Of a DNA stretch of 37,569 nt, positions 16,969-25,250 are shown one piece after another. This DNA comes from a bacterium (lineage in GTDB: Bacteria; Desulfobacterota; Desulfobulbia; Desulfobulbales; Desulfobulbaceae): the NCBI GenBank assembly GCA_030538155.1, contig JAUNUN010000016.1:18099-55667 (forward strand), in the 5' to 3' direction. Under the pieces are notes generated by a model, which did not search any database, was not told the origin of the DNA, and saw nothing but the letters and a program-made list of their open reading frames with translations. A program made the translations under genes and the position numbers. Within the stretch, counting starts at the first letter, position 1. Every line of letters begins with the position of its first letter.

Positions 16969-19179
16969 ATGACTATGCCGGAAAACACAGCAACAGAAGC
17001 TGCAACAGAAACACAGCCTTGCGCGGGCAATGATACCCGGCTCTTGGCAAGGGATTTTGAACTGCTGGCCCAGCCCTTTGCCGAGGCCATAGCTGGTCTC
17101 TTTCCAGAAGGGCTGACACTCGATTTTCCGGCCGGCATGAAAGAGGTAGAAGAGCTGGTCGAGGGCAGCACAGTACAAGAAGAAAAAAGCTTCCTGCTGC
17201 CGCTCATTCTTGCCGAGAAAGGAGACGAAGCAGGCGAAGTCCACGAAAGTCGGGTCTACCTGCGGCTCCGCACCCAAGACAGCACTCTGGCAGAACGTAT
17301 ATCCAGCGAATGGCTCGAGGCCCAGGCCGGGCCTGTACTGCACCTTCTTTCCCTGCTGCGGCCCGCTTTTATCGACTGCGCAAGCGGCCTGTACAACCTG
17401 CGCGCCCTGGCCTCTGCCCTGGGCCCCGACCAGCAGCATCAGGAGCACAGCACCTTGTATCTCTTGCACCTGGGCTGCGCCAAAAAAAATATCAGCGAAA
17501 CCCTGCGCAGTTGTACGGAGGCAGCCGCCCTTCTGCATCAGCACCTGGACGCAGCCCTCTTTAGTTGCGGCTTTGGTCTTTTTGCCGCGTTGCTGCCGGA
17601 ACAAAACGCAAAAAGTGCCGGCAGCGCGCGCCTGCTGCAGCGGCGTCTGCGCCAGGAAGGCCTGAGCCGGGTACAGATTTTGCACCTTGGGGCAGAACAG
17701 GCTGCAGCCATCTTCAGTGAAGGCGGTCTGGCTGGTTTTCAGGAATACCTGGCCAATATGGACAAGCAAGGCCCATTCGGCATCTTCTCGGTTTCCGGGG
17801 TGAGCGAACGGCGCACCGAGCGCTTCCGCCTGGCCCGAAGCGACACCTTCCGGCATCTGCAGCAGCAGTGGCGGGGCCAAAAAGTCTTTTCCCTGGTCTT
17901 CTTCCGCCTGGAAGGCGAGTCGGCTGAACACGGCAGGCTGATCAACCTCGAACTGCCGGCACTCAAGCAAGAGGCTGAACTGCTCTCTGCAGATGAGCGT
18001 ACTTTGGTTTGCATCCTGCCGGGACTTTCGCCCGTTGAGGCAGCAGACAAGGCTAGGCGTATCCGCGCGCATCTGCACGAGGCCCTGCCCGGCGCAAGCA
18101 TTGCTACCGGTATTGCAGGCTGGCCCTGTCTGGACTATGTGAAGAAGTACATTCCGGCCAATGGGCTCAAAGCCTTGCTGCACGCCTCCCTTTTGGGCCC
18201 TGGTGAAGAGGTGGTCTTCGACCATCTCAGCCTCAATGTCAGCGGCGACTTCTTCTTTGAAGAGGGCGATTACCACCAGGCCATACGTGAATACCGACGG
18301 GGTTTGCTGCTCAAGCCGGATGACGTCAACCTGCTCAACAGTCTGGGCGTCACCCTTGCGGCCTATGGCCGGGAGCACCGGGCTGCAGCCTGTTTCCGCC
18401 AGGCCCTGAGCCTGGAAGCGGAGAATCACATGGCCTTGGCCAATCTGGGCTATATCCTTTTGCGCCAGGGCAAAAACCACGAGGCCCTGCACTGCCTGGA
18501 ACAGGCCTACAGCGCTTTTCCGGTAGCAGAAACCTTGCCTAGGGAGCTGCTCAAGCCGCTGGTTCAACTTCAGCTTGAACAGGGTCGGTATGAAGAAGCC
18601 CTCCAGGCGCTCACACGCTGGGCCGCCTCGGCCCCGGTCGAGCAAGACGCCCTGTACCAGCGTTTTCTGGGCCTTGCCCTAGAGGGCAGCGGCAAAACCG
18701 GGGAGGCCCTAGTTGCCCTTGAGCAGGCACTGAAACTCTCACCCCAGGATGCCGTCAGCCTTGGGCATCTGGGCGGGCTCTACCAGCTCAGCGGCGAAGG
18801 ACAGGAACTGGGGCTGCACCTCTGCCGCCAGGCAATCCGCCTGAAACGAAACGATTCCTCCCTGTGGCGTATCCTGGCGTGGAGCCATTTCACGCAGGGC
18901 AACATAGCGGCTGCGGCCGAGGCCCTCCGGCACTGCCTGCGCCTGAACCGGCTTGATGCCAGAGCCATGTGGCTGGGCGCACAAATCGCCTTGCAAAAAA
19001 AGAATGAGAAAGAGGCCCGCTATTGGTTGAACAGGGCTCTTAAATTGCATACAATCAGTGAGGAACAAAAAGAACAGCTGCACCGCAGCCTTGCAGAGCT
19101 TGCCGAACTTGCACGGCCGACTGCCGGCGAAACGGCGTCGGCAGGACGGCTATCCCCAGCCCGTACAACAGGCAGATAA
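16969..19179 (+). CDS. TPR protein with degenerate GGDEF-like domains
   Basis: A 736-residue soluble protein. Residues from about 130 to 290 and 300 to 425 each look like a diguanylate-cyclase fold: LVFFRLEG, LLSADERTLVCILPG where GGDEF would stand, then ADKARRIRAHL and IATGIAGWP. The catalytic GGDEF is replaced (SADER), so cyclase activity is not expected. From about 430 to 715 there are seven or eight TPR units (DYHQAIREYRRGLLLKPDDVN, LNSLGVTLAAYG, ALANLGYILLRQGKNHEALH), which mediate protein contacts. The gene starts 7 bases after selA (ATG 16969; a TTG at 16948 is also possible) and is followed by pilT. A scaffold or c-di-GMP-related role in pilus or stress control is possible but unproven. 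Confidence 0.75.
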   Translation: MTMPENTATEAATETQPCAGNDTRLLARDFELLAQPFAEAIAGLFPEGLTLDFPAGMKEVEELVEGSTVQEEKSFLLPLILAEKGDEAGEVHESRVYLRLRTQDSTLAERISSEWLEAQAGPVLHLLSLLRPAFIDCASGLYNLRALASALGPDQQHQEHSTLYLLHLGCAKKNISETLRSCTEAAALLHQHLDAALFSCGFGLFAALLPEQNAKSAGSARLLQRRLRQEGLSRVQILHLGAEQAAAIFSEGGLAGFQEYLANMDKQGPFGIFSVSGVSERRTERFRLARSDTFRHLQQQWRGQKVFSLVFFRLEGESAEHGRLINLELPALKQEAELLSADERTLVCILPGLSPVEAADKARRIRAHLHEALPGASIATGIAGWPCLDYVKKYIPANGLKALLHASLLGPGEEVVFDHLSLNVSGDFFFEEGDYHQAIREYRRGLLLKPDDVNLLNSLGVTLAAYGREHRAAACFRQALSLEAENHMALANLGYILLRQGKNHEALHCLEQAYSAFPVAETLPRELLKPLVQLQLEQGRYEEALQALTRWAASAPVEQDALYQRFLGLALEGSGKTGEALVALEQALKLSPQDAVSLGHLGGLYQLSGEGQELGLHLCRQAIRLKRNDSSLWRILAWSHFTQGNIAAAAEALRHCLRLNRLDARAMWLGAQIALQKKNEKEARYWLNRALKLHTISEEQKEQLHRSLAELAELARPTAGETASAGRLSPARTTGR

Positions 19180-19203
19180 GAATTTCAGGAGCAGACTTAA
19201 ACT

Positions 19204-20286
19204 ATGGCTCAGATAGACGCTTTTTTTAAACTCATGAACGATGAGGGAGCCTCCGATTTACACATGATGTCCGGGCAGCAGCCCGTCTTGCGCATCCGCG
19301 GCGAGATGGAGCGGGTGAAGTTTCGCGTGCTGGAGAACGACTCTTTAAAGAGCATGCTCTACGAAATTTGCCCGGAAGACAAGATCAAGATCTTCGAGGA
19401 GAGCGGCGATCTGGACTTTGGCTACGAGATTCCGGGCCTGGCCCGCTACCGCTGCAACTTCTTCCAGCAGAAGAATGGTATCGGCGCGGTCTTCCGCGAA
19501 ATCCCCAGTACCATCCTCACCTGCGAGCAGCTTGGCCTGCCCAAGGTAGTGTCGCGTTTGGCCCAGTTGCCCAAGGGCCTGGTACTGGTCACGGGGCCGA
19601 CCGGCTCGGGTAAATCGACCACCCTTGCCGCCATTATCGACGAGTGCAACCGCACCCGCAAGCACCACGTGCTCACCATCGAAGACCCCATCGAGTTTGT
19701 GCACAAGAGCCAGAACTGCATCATCAACCACCGCGAGGTGGGCACCCATACCAAGGGTTTTGCGGAGGCACTGCGCGGGGCCCTGCGTGAAGACCCGGAT
19801 ATCATTCTGGTGGGCGAAATGCGCGACCTGGAGACCATTGCCCTAGCCATGGAGGCCAGTATGACCGGTCACCTGGTCTTCGGCACCCTGCACACCATGA
19901 ACGCCATGAAGACGGTTGACCGTATCATTGAAATCTTCCCCTCAAATCAGCAGGAGCAGGTGCGCTCAACCTTGTCGGATGCACTCAAGGCAGTGGTGTC
20001 GCAGACCCTGTTTAAACGCATTGATGTGAAGGGTCGGGTAGCGGCCCTGGAAATCCTGATTTGTACGCCTGCGGTGCGCAACCTCATCCGCGAGGCGAAA
20101 ACCTACCAGATCCTCTCTTCCATGCAGACCGGCAAGAAGTACGGCATGCAGACCTTGGACGATGCCATTGAAGAGCTGCTGACCAAGAAGAAAATCAGCG
20201 GCGAAGACGCCTACGCCAACTGCAACGACAAGAACAGATTCATCAAGTACCTGCGCAAACAACCGGCAGACTTTACGGAAATTTAA
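19204..20286 (+). CDS. pilT: Twitching motility ATPase PilT
   Basis: Hexameric cytoplasmic ATPase that powers type IV pilus retraction. The 360-residue protein has the N-terminal PAS-like domain (SDLHMMSGQQPVLRIRG), Walker A GPTGSGKST at 131-139, the Asp box (LTIEDPIEFVH), Walker B region ILVGEMRDLETIALAMEAS with Glu205, the His box TGHLVFGTLHT, and the C-terminal AIRNLIRE-type motif as AVRNLIREAK. All catalytic parts are intact. The ATG at 19204 has AGGAG 13 bases upstream. It follows the TPR gene by 24 bases; no other pilus gene is in the window. Confidence 0.95.
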   Translation: MAQIDAFFKLMNDEGASDLHMMSGQQPVLRIRGEMERVKFRVLENDSLKSMLYEICPEDKIKIFEESGDLDFGYEIPGLARYRCNFFQQKNGIGAVFREIPSTILTCEQLGLPKVVSRLAQLPKGLVLVTGPTGSGKSTTLAAIIDECNRTRKHHVLTIEDPIEFVHKSQNCIINHREVGTHTKGFAEALRGALREDPDIILVGEMRDLETIALAMEASMTGHLVFGTLHTMNAMKTVDRIIEIFPSNQQEQVRSTLSDALKAVVSQTLFKRIDVKGRVAALEILICTPAVRNLIREAKTYQILSSMQTGKKYGMQTLDDAIEELLTKKKISGEDAYANCNDKNRFIKYLRKQPADFTEI

Positions 20287-20330
20287 CGACCTAGCGAGAA
20301 GCGCGAAAACTTTTACATCTTTTCACCACT

Positions 20331-20407
20331 GCGCCCGTAGCTCAGCTGGATAGAGCATCGGACTTCGAATCCGAGGGCCGGGGGTTCGAATCCCTCCGGG
20401 CGCGCCA
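20331..20407 (+). tRNA. tRNA-Arg (anticodon UCG)
   Basis: A 77-base cloverleaf with encoded CCA. Acceptor arms GCGCCCG / CGGGCGC pair fully, the D arm is GCTCAGCTGGATAGAGC, the anticodon loop is CTTCGAA between TCGGA and TCCGA, giving UCG for CGA codons, and the T arm is CCGGGGGTTCGAATCCCTCCGG. Discriminator base G. Confidence 0.97.
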
Positions 20408-20410
20408 GTA

Positions 20411-20453
20411 AAAAAAGGGTTAACTAATTGGAAAAATTAGTTAACCCTTTTTT
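20411..20453 (+). terminator. Strong terminator after tRNA-Arg
   Basis: A perfect 19-bp inverted repeat (AAAAAAGGGTTAACTAATT at 20411-20429 with 20435-20453) and a 5-base loop, ending in a T6 run. The A-tract on the left makes it usable in both directions, so it also shields pilT/tRNA from the IS remnants beyond. Confidence 0.9.
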
Positions 20454-20492
20454 GTTCCTTTCTTGCTATGCTTCGGCGACCAAATATCGAAA

Positions 20493-20805
20493 TCAAGCGG
20501 CGACATAGCATACAAGATGGTGTTTGAAAGAATATCTGACATGAGCAGGTCGTCGCTGCAAAGTTTTCATGAACGATCGGGTTTTCCTTGCCGGCTCCTC
20601 CTGATCTCCGGAAGGAAGGTGAAGTGTATGCTTTGCTTTCAGATCTCCGTTCAGATATTTCAGATATTCGTCAGGATTGTGCCCTGATGCAAAGGCGAAG
20701 GCGGCAAAAAGAAGCCCTCAATACGTTGCTGATGCTCATCAAGCCATTTTTCACTCACTTACTGTGATGCACAGCCGGTGGTTGTTCAGAATCAACAACA
20801 CCTTC
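20493..20805 (-). pseudogene. IS630-family transposase, decayed C-terminal part
   Basis: Read on the minus strand, across at least two frame changes, the pieces VLLILNNHRL, VSEKWLDEHQQRIEGFFLPP, then NPDEYLKYLNGDLK and a C-terminal RSFMKTLQRRPAHVRYSF ending CYVAA-stop line up with the end of IS630-type DDE transposases (consensus: LILDNLRVHHSK, VKEWLEEH, RIEVFFLPSYSPELNPDEYLN). The last clean frame runs from 20678 to 20493. The N-terminal two thirds are missing; the break at about 20805 abuts the IS1595 remnant. Not functional. Confidence 0.75.
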
Positions 20806-21189
20806 TTGCGTAAGATCCGCCGGGCTATGGCGCACCGGGACAGCATCTAGCGCCTTCCCAAGCTCATCGAAATGGGAGACGCCTTGGGTTCTCGGCAAAC
20901 GTTCGTGCTGGTGGCCGTCGAGACCAGGGGCAAGAACCGGCTTTCTTGCCATGCAGGCAGTGGACAGCATTTGCCGTAAAAGCGTGTCCGTATTTCTGGA
21001 CAAACACCTGATCGCCGGCCAGACGGTGAAGACCGATGCACTGGCTGCGCTCAACACACCCGACGACCGGCACGAGCACCTCAAGCGGATGACATCCCTT
21101 GAGGATGCGAATATCCGGCTGCCCGAGCCATTGTAAAGAATCTGCATCATTTCCTTCTTAAGACAGACAAAACCGTGCACCCTGCCTGA
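20806..21189 (+). pseudogene. IS1595-family transposase, decayed internal fragment
   Basis: On the + strand the frame reads LRKIRRAMAHRDSI-stop-RLPKLIEMGDAL, QTFVLVAVETRGKNRLS, then after a frame change AMQAVDSICRKSVSVFLDKH, LIAGQTVKTDALAALN, EHLKRMTSLEDANIRLP, and after another change VKNLHHFLLKTD. These are the core blocks of IS1595-type transposases. There is a TAG at the place of an expected Tyr, at least two frameshifts, and an internal loss between GDAL and QTFV where the glycine-rich segment should be. Both ends are missing. Confidence 0.75.
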
Positions 21190-21303
21190 ATGTTTGCTGA
21201 GCACACAAGCATTTTAACGCAAGACAGCACAAGGCAAGTCCTCTTCCATACCGTTCATGACTTTTACTGATAGAAAGAATCAAGAAACAGGTAAATTTAC
21301 GAG

Positions 21304-21332
21304 TTCACGGTACGGAAAAGATGCTCTATAGT
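21304..21332 (+). promoter_or_regulatory. Probable sigma-70-type promoter of assT
   Basis: TTCACG (21304-21309), 17-base spacer, TATAGT (21327-21332). This predicts a leader of roughly 130 bases before the assT start. A small hairpin GGGAAA-GATAT-TTTCCC lies at 21426-21442 in that leader, about 18 bases ahead of the ribosome site. Confidence 0.5.
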
Positions 21333-21470
21333 GCATGACAGTTGATTCGGGTTCATTGCAGGCAGACAGGTAAGACGGTGCTGCTTGCATGGCCGGCACA
21401 TGTAGAGTTCAGCCTAAAGCACAGAGGGAAAGATATTTTCCCATATATTCATCATCAGGAGGATAGCACC

Positions 21471-23354
21471 ATGGGTAACAAAATCACTTTTACCAGTCAG
21501 GACCACCTCATCACCCAGCAGGCCGCTGCCGAGAAGGAGTTTCTTGCCGCTTTTGAGAAAAAGCAGCCGACCTTTGACGAGCCGCAGGTTGTTCTTAACC
21601 CGTACCTGATCAACCCGCTCTGCGCCCTGGTGCTGTTCAAGACCAAGGACAAGGTAGCTCCGACCCTGACCGTGCACGGCAAGCGCTACGAGCGTGAGAA
21701 CATCACCCACACCTTCCCGGCAGCCACTGAGCACTATCTGCCGGTACTGGGCCTGTACGAAGATTTCGATAACAAGGTGACCATTGCCCTTCCCGACGGC
21801 AAGAGCAAGACCCTGACCATCACCACCGAGAAGCTGCCCGAAGACGTATGCCGTTGCATCAACATCCAGGCGTCCATGGACTACCTGGGCGACAATATCA
21901 TGTTCCTGACCCCGGCCGGCAAGAACCTGCCCACCGCCTATGACTACAAGGGCGATATCCGCTGGATGCTGACCGAGAACACCATGTTCGACATCAAGCG
22001 GATGAAGAACGGCAACATCGTTACCGGTTCCAGCCGTTTCTGCCATATGCCTTATAACGCCACCGGCATGATCGAGATCAACCTTTTGGGCAAGATCTAC
22101 AAGGAATACCGCATGCCCGGCAACTACCATCACGATCACTTCGAGATGGAAGACGGCAACATCCTCGCCTGCACCCAGGATTTCAGCCGTGATACCGTGG
22201 AAGACATGCTGGTTCTGATTGACCGCAACACCGGCGACATCCTCAAAACCTGGGATTTCAAAACAATTCTGCCGCAGGACGTGGCTGGTTCAGGTTCGCA
22301 GGATGCCCATGACTGGTTCCACAACAACGCCGTCTGGTACGACAAGAAAACCAACAGCATCTCCCTTTCCGGTCGTCATCAGGATGCGGTTATCAATATT
22401 GACTATGATACCGGCAAACTGAACTGGATCATCGGCGATCCCGAAGGCTGGCCCGAAGACATGCAGAAGAAGTACTTCTTCAAGCCGGTGGGCGATCTTT
22501 CCAAGTTTGACTGGCAGTACGAGCAACATGCCTGCCTGATCACCCCGAACGGCGATGTCATGTGCTTTGACAACGGCCAGTACCGCGCCAAGAAGAAAGA
22601 GAATTACATCAAGAACCAGCAGAACTTCTCCCGTGGCGTGCGCTACCGCATCGACACCGACAAGATGGAGATCGAGCAGGTTTGGCAATACGGCAAAGAG
22701 CGTGGTCAGGAATTCTTCTCCGGCTACATTTGCAACGTGGAATACTACGACGAAGGCCATTACATGATCCACTCCGGCGGTATCGGCCGTGAGAATGGCC
22801 AGGCCTCCGACCAGTTGGGCGCGTTTCTGGATATGAACAACCCCAATCACGAGCTGCGCTCCATTACCGTTGAAGAAAAAGACGGCGTGGTTCTGTACGA
22901 ACTGGAGACCGAAGGCAACTTCTACCGCGCTGAAAAACTGCCGCTCTACCACGAAGGTGCAAACATCGAGTTGGGCGCAGGCAAGCTCTTGGGCGAGCTG
23001 GAAGTAACCGGCGAATTCGGCACCGTGCCCGATGTAGAAGAGGTATTCGAACTGCCGAGCAGCTTCCACCAGATCCGGATCGAGGAAGATGAGGACCGTT
23101 TTGTCTTCTACGGTCGCTTTGAGAAAGGCACCCTGGCCATGATTCTCTTGGAGAATGAGGAGAACAGCCACAACTACTACGTCAACACCTCCAAGTCCAA
23201 CTACCTGGCCATGTGCTCCGGCGCATACCTGGAAGAGGACGACCGCGACGTGAAGATGCACATCAGCAAGAAGGGCCTCAAGGGCATCTTCAAGATCAAG
23301 CTGATCATTAACGACAAGAAGTACCAGACCGGCGTTACCATCTGCTGCCCCTGA
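21471..23354 (+). CDS. assT: Arylsulfate sulfotransferase (AssT-type) without signal peptide
   Basis: AssT moves sulfate from one phenolic ester to another phenol without PAPS, through a sulfo-histidine. The 627-residue protein shows the beta-propeller family blocks with their histidines: GNYHHDHFEMEDGN (220-230), DWFHNNAVWYD (H284), SGRHQDAVINID (R302, H303), GKLNWIIGDPEGWP, and QYEQHACLITPNGDVMCFDN (H353). Known enterobacterial AssT is periplasmic with a cleaved signal; here the chain begins MGNKITFTSQDHLITQQ with nothing hydrophobic, and the extra upstream codons give no leader either. The ATG at 21471 has AGGAGG 8 bases upstream, a strong site. About ten cysteines are spread over the chain. 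It is followed by its own terminator and an MFS gene. Confidence 0.88.
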   Translation: MGNKITFTSQDHLITQQAAAEKEFLAAFEKKQPTFDEPQVVLNPYLINPLCALVLFKTKDKVAPTLTVHGKRYERENITHTFPAATEHYLPVLGLYEDFDNKVTIALPDGKSKTLTITTEKLPEDVCRCINIQASMDYLGDNIMFLTPAGKNLPTAYDYKGDIRWMLTENTMFDIKRMKNGNIVTGSSRFCHMPYNATGMIEINLLGKIYKEYRMPGNYHHDHFEMEDGNILACTQDFSRDTVEDMLVLIDRNTGDILKTWDFKTILPQDVAGSGSQDAHDWFHNNAVWYDKKTNSISLSGRHQDAVINIDYDTGKLNWIIGDPEGWPEDMQKKYFFKPVGDLSKFDWQYEQHACLITPNGDVMCFDNGQYRAKKKENYIKNQQNFSRGVRYRIDTDKMEIEQVWQYGKERGQEFFSGYICNVEYYDEGHYMIHSGGIGRENGQASDQLGAFLDMNNPNHELRSITVEEKDGVVLYELETEGNFYRAEKLPLYHEGANIELGAGKLLGELEVTGEFGTVPDVEEVFELPSSFHQIRIEEDEDRFVFYGRFEKGTLAMILLENEENSHNYYVNTSKSNYLAMCSGAYLEEDDRDVKMHISKKGLKGIFKIKLIINDKKYQTGVTICCP

Positions 23355-23420
23355 GCAGACGCCGCAGCACTCGTAATACCCAAAGGACAGGTTGAACCGT
23401 CTGCCCTTTGACCCAAAATC

Positions 23421-23457
23421 ATACCTGCCCGGTCTTGTTGCCGGGCAGGTATTTTTG
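23421..23457 (+). terminator. Rho-independent terminator after assT
   Basis: Perfect 12-bp stem ATACCTGCCCGG / CCGGGCAGGTAT (23421-23432 with 23441-23452), 8-base loop, followed by TTTTTG. Confidence 0.9.
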
Positions 23458-23538
23458 ATGGAAGCCGTTGATCCGTCCGGGCCTGGCGGAACCCCATGCC
23501 GCCAATTCAAGACCACTATCCACCACACACAGAACCCT

Positions 23539-24933
23539 ATGCAGCAGCATGAACTCAATGACGCCACTCCGTGCGGATTGGGCGACAAATCAGGGGTAAT
23601 CGGGCGTTTTGCCAACAACTACTTCGACGGCCTGCCGGTGCGGGGCATCCACCAGCTCCTCTTTTTCCTCATCATGGCGGCCTATTTTTTCGAGCAGTTC
23701 GACAACTGGAACTTCGGCTTTGTCGCTCCCCGACTGGCCCGGGTCTGGAACCTGAGCAACACGGATATCGGGGTCATCCTGTTCTGGTACTTTCTCGGCA
23801 TGACCGCAGGCGGTTTTTTTGGCGGCATTGTTTCAGACATCATCGGCAGGCGTAAAACCTTCCTGGCCTCCATCGTGATCTTTTCCGGGGCCTCCATAGT
23901 CACCGGTTTTACCGACAACTTCTGGGTTTTCACCATTTTCAGGGCCCTGACCGGTCTGGGTGTCTTCAGCATGATGGTGACCTCGCAGGCCTATATCGCC
24001 GAAATGGCGCCCTGCGAAAGCCGCGGCACCTGGCAGGGCCGGGTGGCAGCGGTCGGTTTTACCGCTGTGCCGGTGGTGGCGTTGATCTGCCGCCAGGTGC
24101 TTGCCTTGGAGTATCAGGATTCTTGGCGCTGGATCTTCTATGCCGGCGGCCTGGGTTTTATCCCCTTTTTGATTGGCCTCAAATATCTGCGCGAGTCCCC
24201 GCGATGGCTGGTAGCGCAGGGCCGGGTGCGGGAGGCGGAAGAAAACATTTTCTTCCTGACCGGCAAGGATATTGATCTTTCAGAGGCAGCGCAGAACGTA
24301 CCGCCCAAGACATCCTTGACTGAGGTGCTGACCGGTATGTTCACCCGCCGCTATATCGGACGCTCCCTGCTTCTGATCCTGCTTTTTATCACCACCACGC
24401 CGGCCACCTTTCTCATTACCACCTGGACCACCAAGCTGATCAAGGATCTGGGCTTTAGTGAACAACAAACCCTGACCGCCATGATCATCATCAGTATCGG
24501 TGTGCCGGTCGGTTGTTTTATTTCTTCTCTGGTCTCGGACAAAGGCGGCAGAAAGATTCCTCTTTTCCTTTTGGCCTTCATGGCTGCAATTTTTGCCGTG
24601 GCCTTTGGCTTTGTCGGCCAAAGCAAGCATCTTGTTCTCATGATCACGATGGGTTTCCTGGTTACGGCCGGCAACATGGCCATGGGATTCGTCTTGATCA
24701 GCTATACCGCCGAATCCTACCCGACCCGCATGCGCAACACTGCCACCGGCTTTCTTAATGCCCTGGCCCGGCTTTCGGTTTCCATGTCGCAACGGGTTGT
24801 CCCCTTGGTTCAGGCCGGCTATGGTTTCATGGGAGTCATGTTTTCGGTGGCCTTTCTCCTGCTTCTGCCACTGCTTCCCCTGCTCCTCTGGGGTCAACGC
24901 ACCGGCGGCAAGAGTCTGGAGGAAATTGAATAG
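23539..24933 (+). CDS. MFS transporter, sugar/organic-anion symporter type
   Basis: A 464-residue, 12-helix major facilitator. The loop 2-3 motif is GGIVSDIIGRRKTF, helix 4 reads FRALTGLGVFSMMVTSQAYI, the sugar-porter-like RESPRWLVAQGR sits before the central loop, and the second half repeats the motif as SSLVSDKGGRKIP and ESYPTRMRNTATGF. This pattern is typical of metabolite:H+ symporters for aromatic acids, sialate or sugars; the substrate cannot be read off. The frame opens earlier (TTG 23392, ATG 23458), but those starts lie in or at the assT terminator; ATG 23539 gives the usual cytosolic N-terminus. Its position behind assT suggests uptake of an aryl sulfate or export of a phenol, by inference only. 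Confidence 0.85.
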   Translation: MQQHELNDATPCGLGDKSGVIGRFANNYFDGLPVRGIHQLLFFLIMAAYFFEQFDNWNFGFVAPRLARVWNLSNTDIGVILFWYFLGMTAGGFFGGIVSDIIGRRKTFLASIVIFSGASIVTGFTDNFWVFTIFRALTGLGVFSMMVTSQAYIAEMAPCESRGTWQGRVAAVGFTAVPVVALICRQVLALEYQDSWRWIFYAGGLGFIPFLIGLKYLRESPRWLVAQGRVREAEENIFFLTGKDIDLSEAAQNVPPKTSLTEVLTGMFTRRYIGRSLLLILLFITTTPATFLITTWTTKLIKDLGFSEQQTLTAMIIISIGVPVGCFISSLVSDKGGRKIPLFLLAFMAAIFAVAFGFVGQSKHLVLMITMGFLVTAGNMAMGFVLISYTAESYPTRMRNTATGFLNALARLSVSMSQRVVPLVQAGYGFMGVMFSVAFLLLLPLLPLLLWGQRTGGKSLEEIE

Positions 24934-25026
24934 CACAACCTGTGCTCAAAGCGAGATAACGCCTTGTCTTGACCGGGCGTAATCAAGCGTTACAGGTCTT
25001 CCGGCAAAAGGCCCGGTAATTATGTG

Positions 25027-25054
25027 AGGGCGGGAATTTCTCCCGCCCTTTTTT
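25027..25054 (+). terminator. Rho-independent terminator after the MFS gene
   Basis: Perfect 9-bp stem AGGGCGGGA / TCCCGCCCT (25027-25035 with 25041-25049) followed by a T run. Confidence 0.9.
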
Positions 25055-25250
25055 GTTGTTGCCGGCCGGCATGCGGGTGCGCCGCAGGAGATTCCGGGAA
25101 GCTGTTTCATTTCCGGATCAAAGATGATATCAAGAAGACAAGGCAAAGGCGATGCAGGCGTACTAGGTATTTTATCAGGCATTGCCGGAAACCGGCAGAA
25201 TGCGCTTTGCCCTGCACATGGATACCTATCAACCCACACAAGGAGTGACC

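Noticed and set aside
16840..18645. Long minus-strand reading frame opposite selA and the TPR gene
   Set aside because: Composition is that of an antisense shadow of a GC-rich gene; no recognisable domain and no start signals.
20331..20407. tRNA-Arg as an integration site of a genomic island
   Set aside because: No second copy of the tRNA 3' end and no integrase gene found in the window.
15525..23354. Selenoprotein gene with in-frame UGA near selA
   Set aside because: TGA stops near selA were inspected; no conserved extension or SECIS-like hairpin follows directly.
22290..23618. Long minus-strand reading frame opposite assT
   Set aside because: It mirrors the codons of assT, a gene with clear family motifs, and crosses its terminator.
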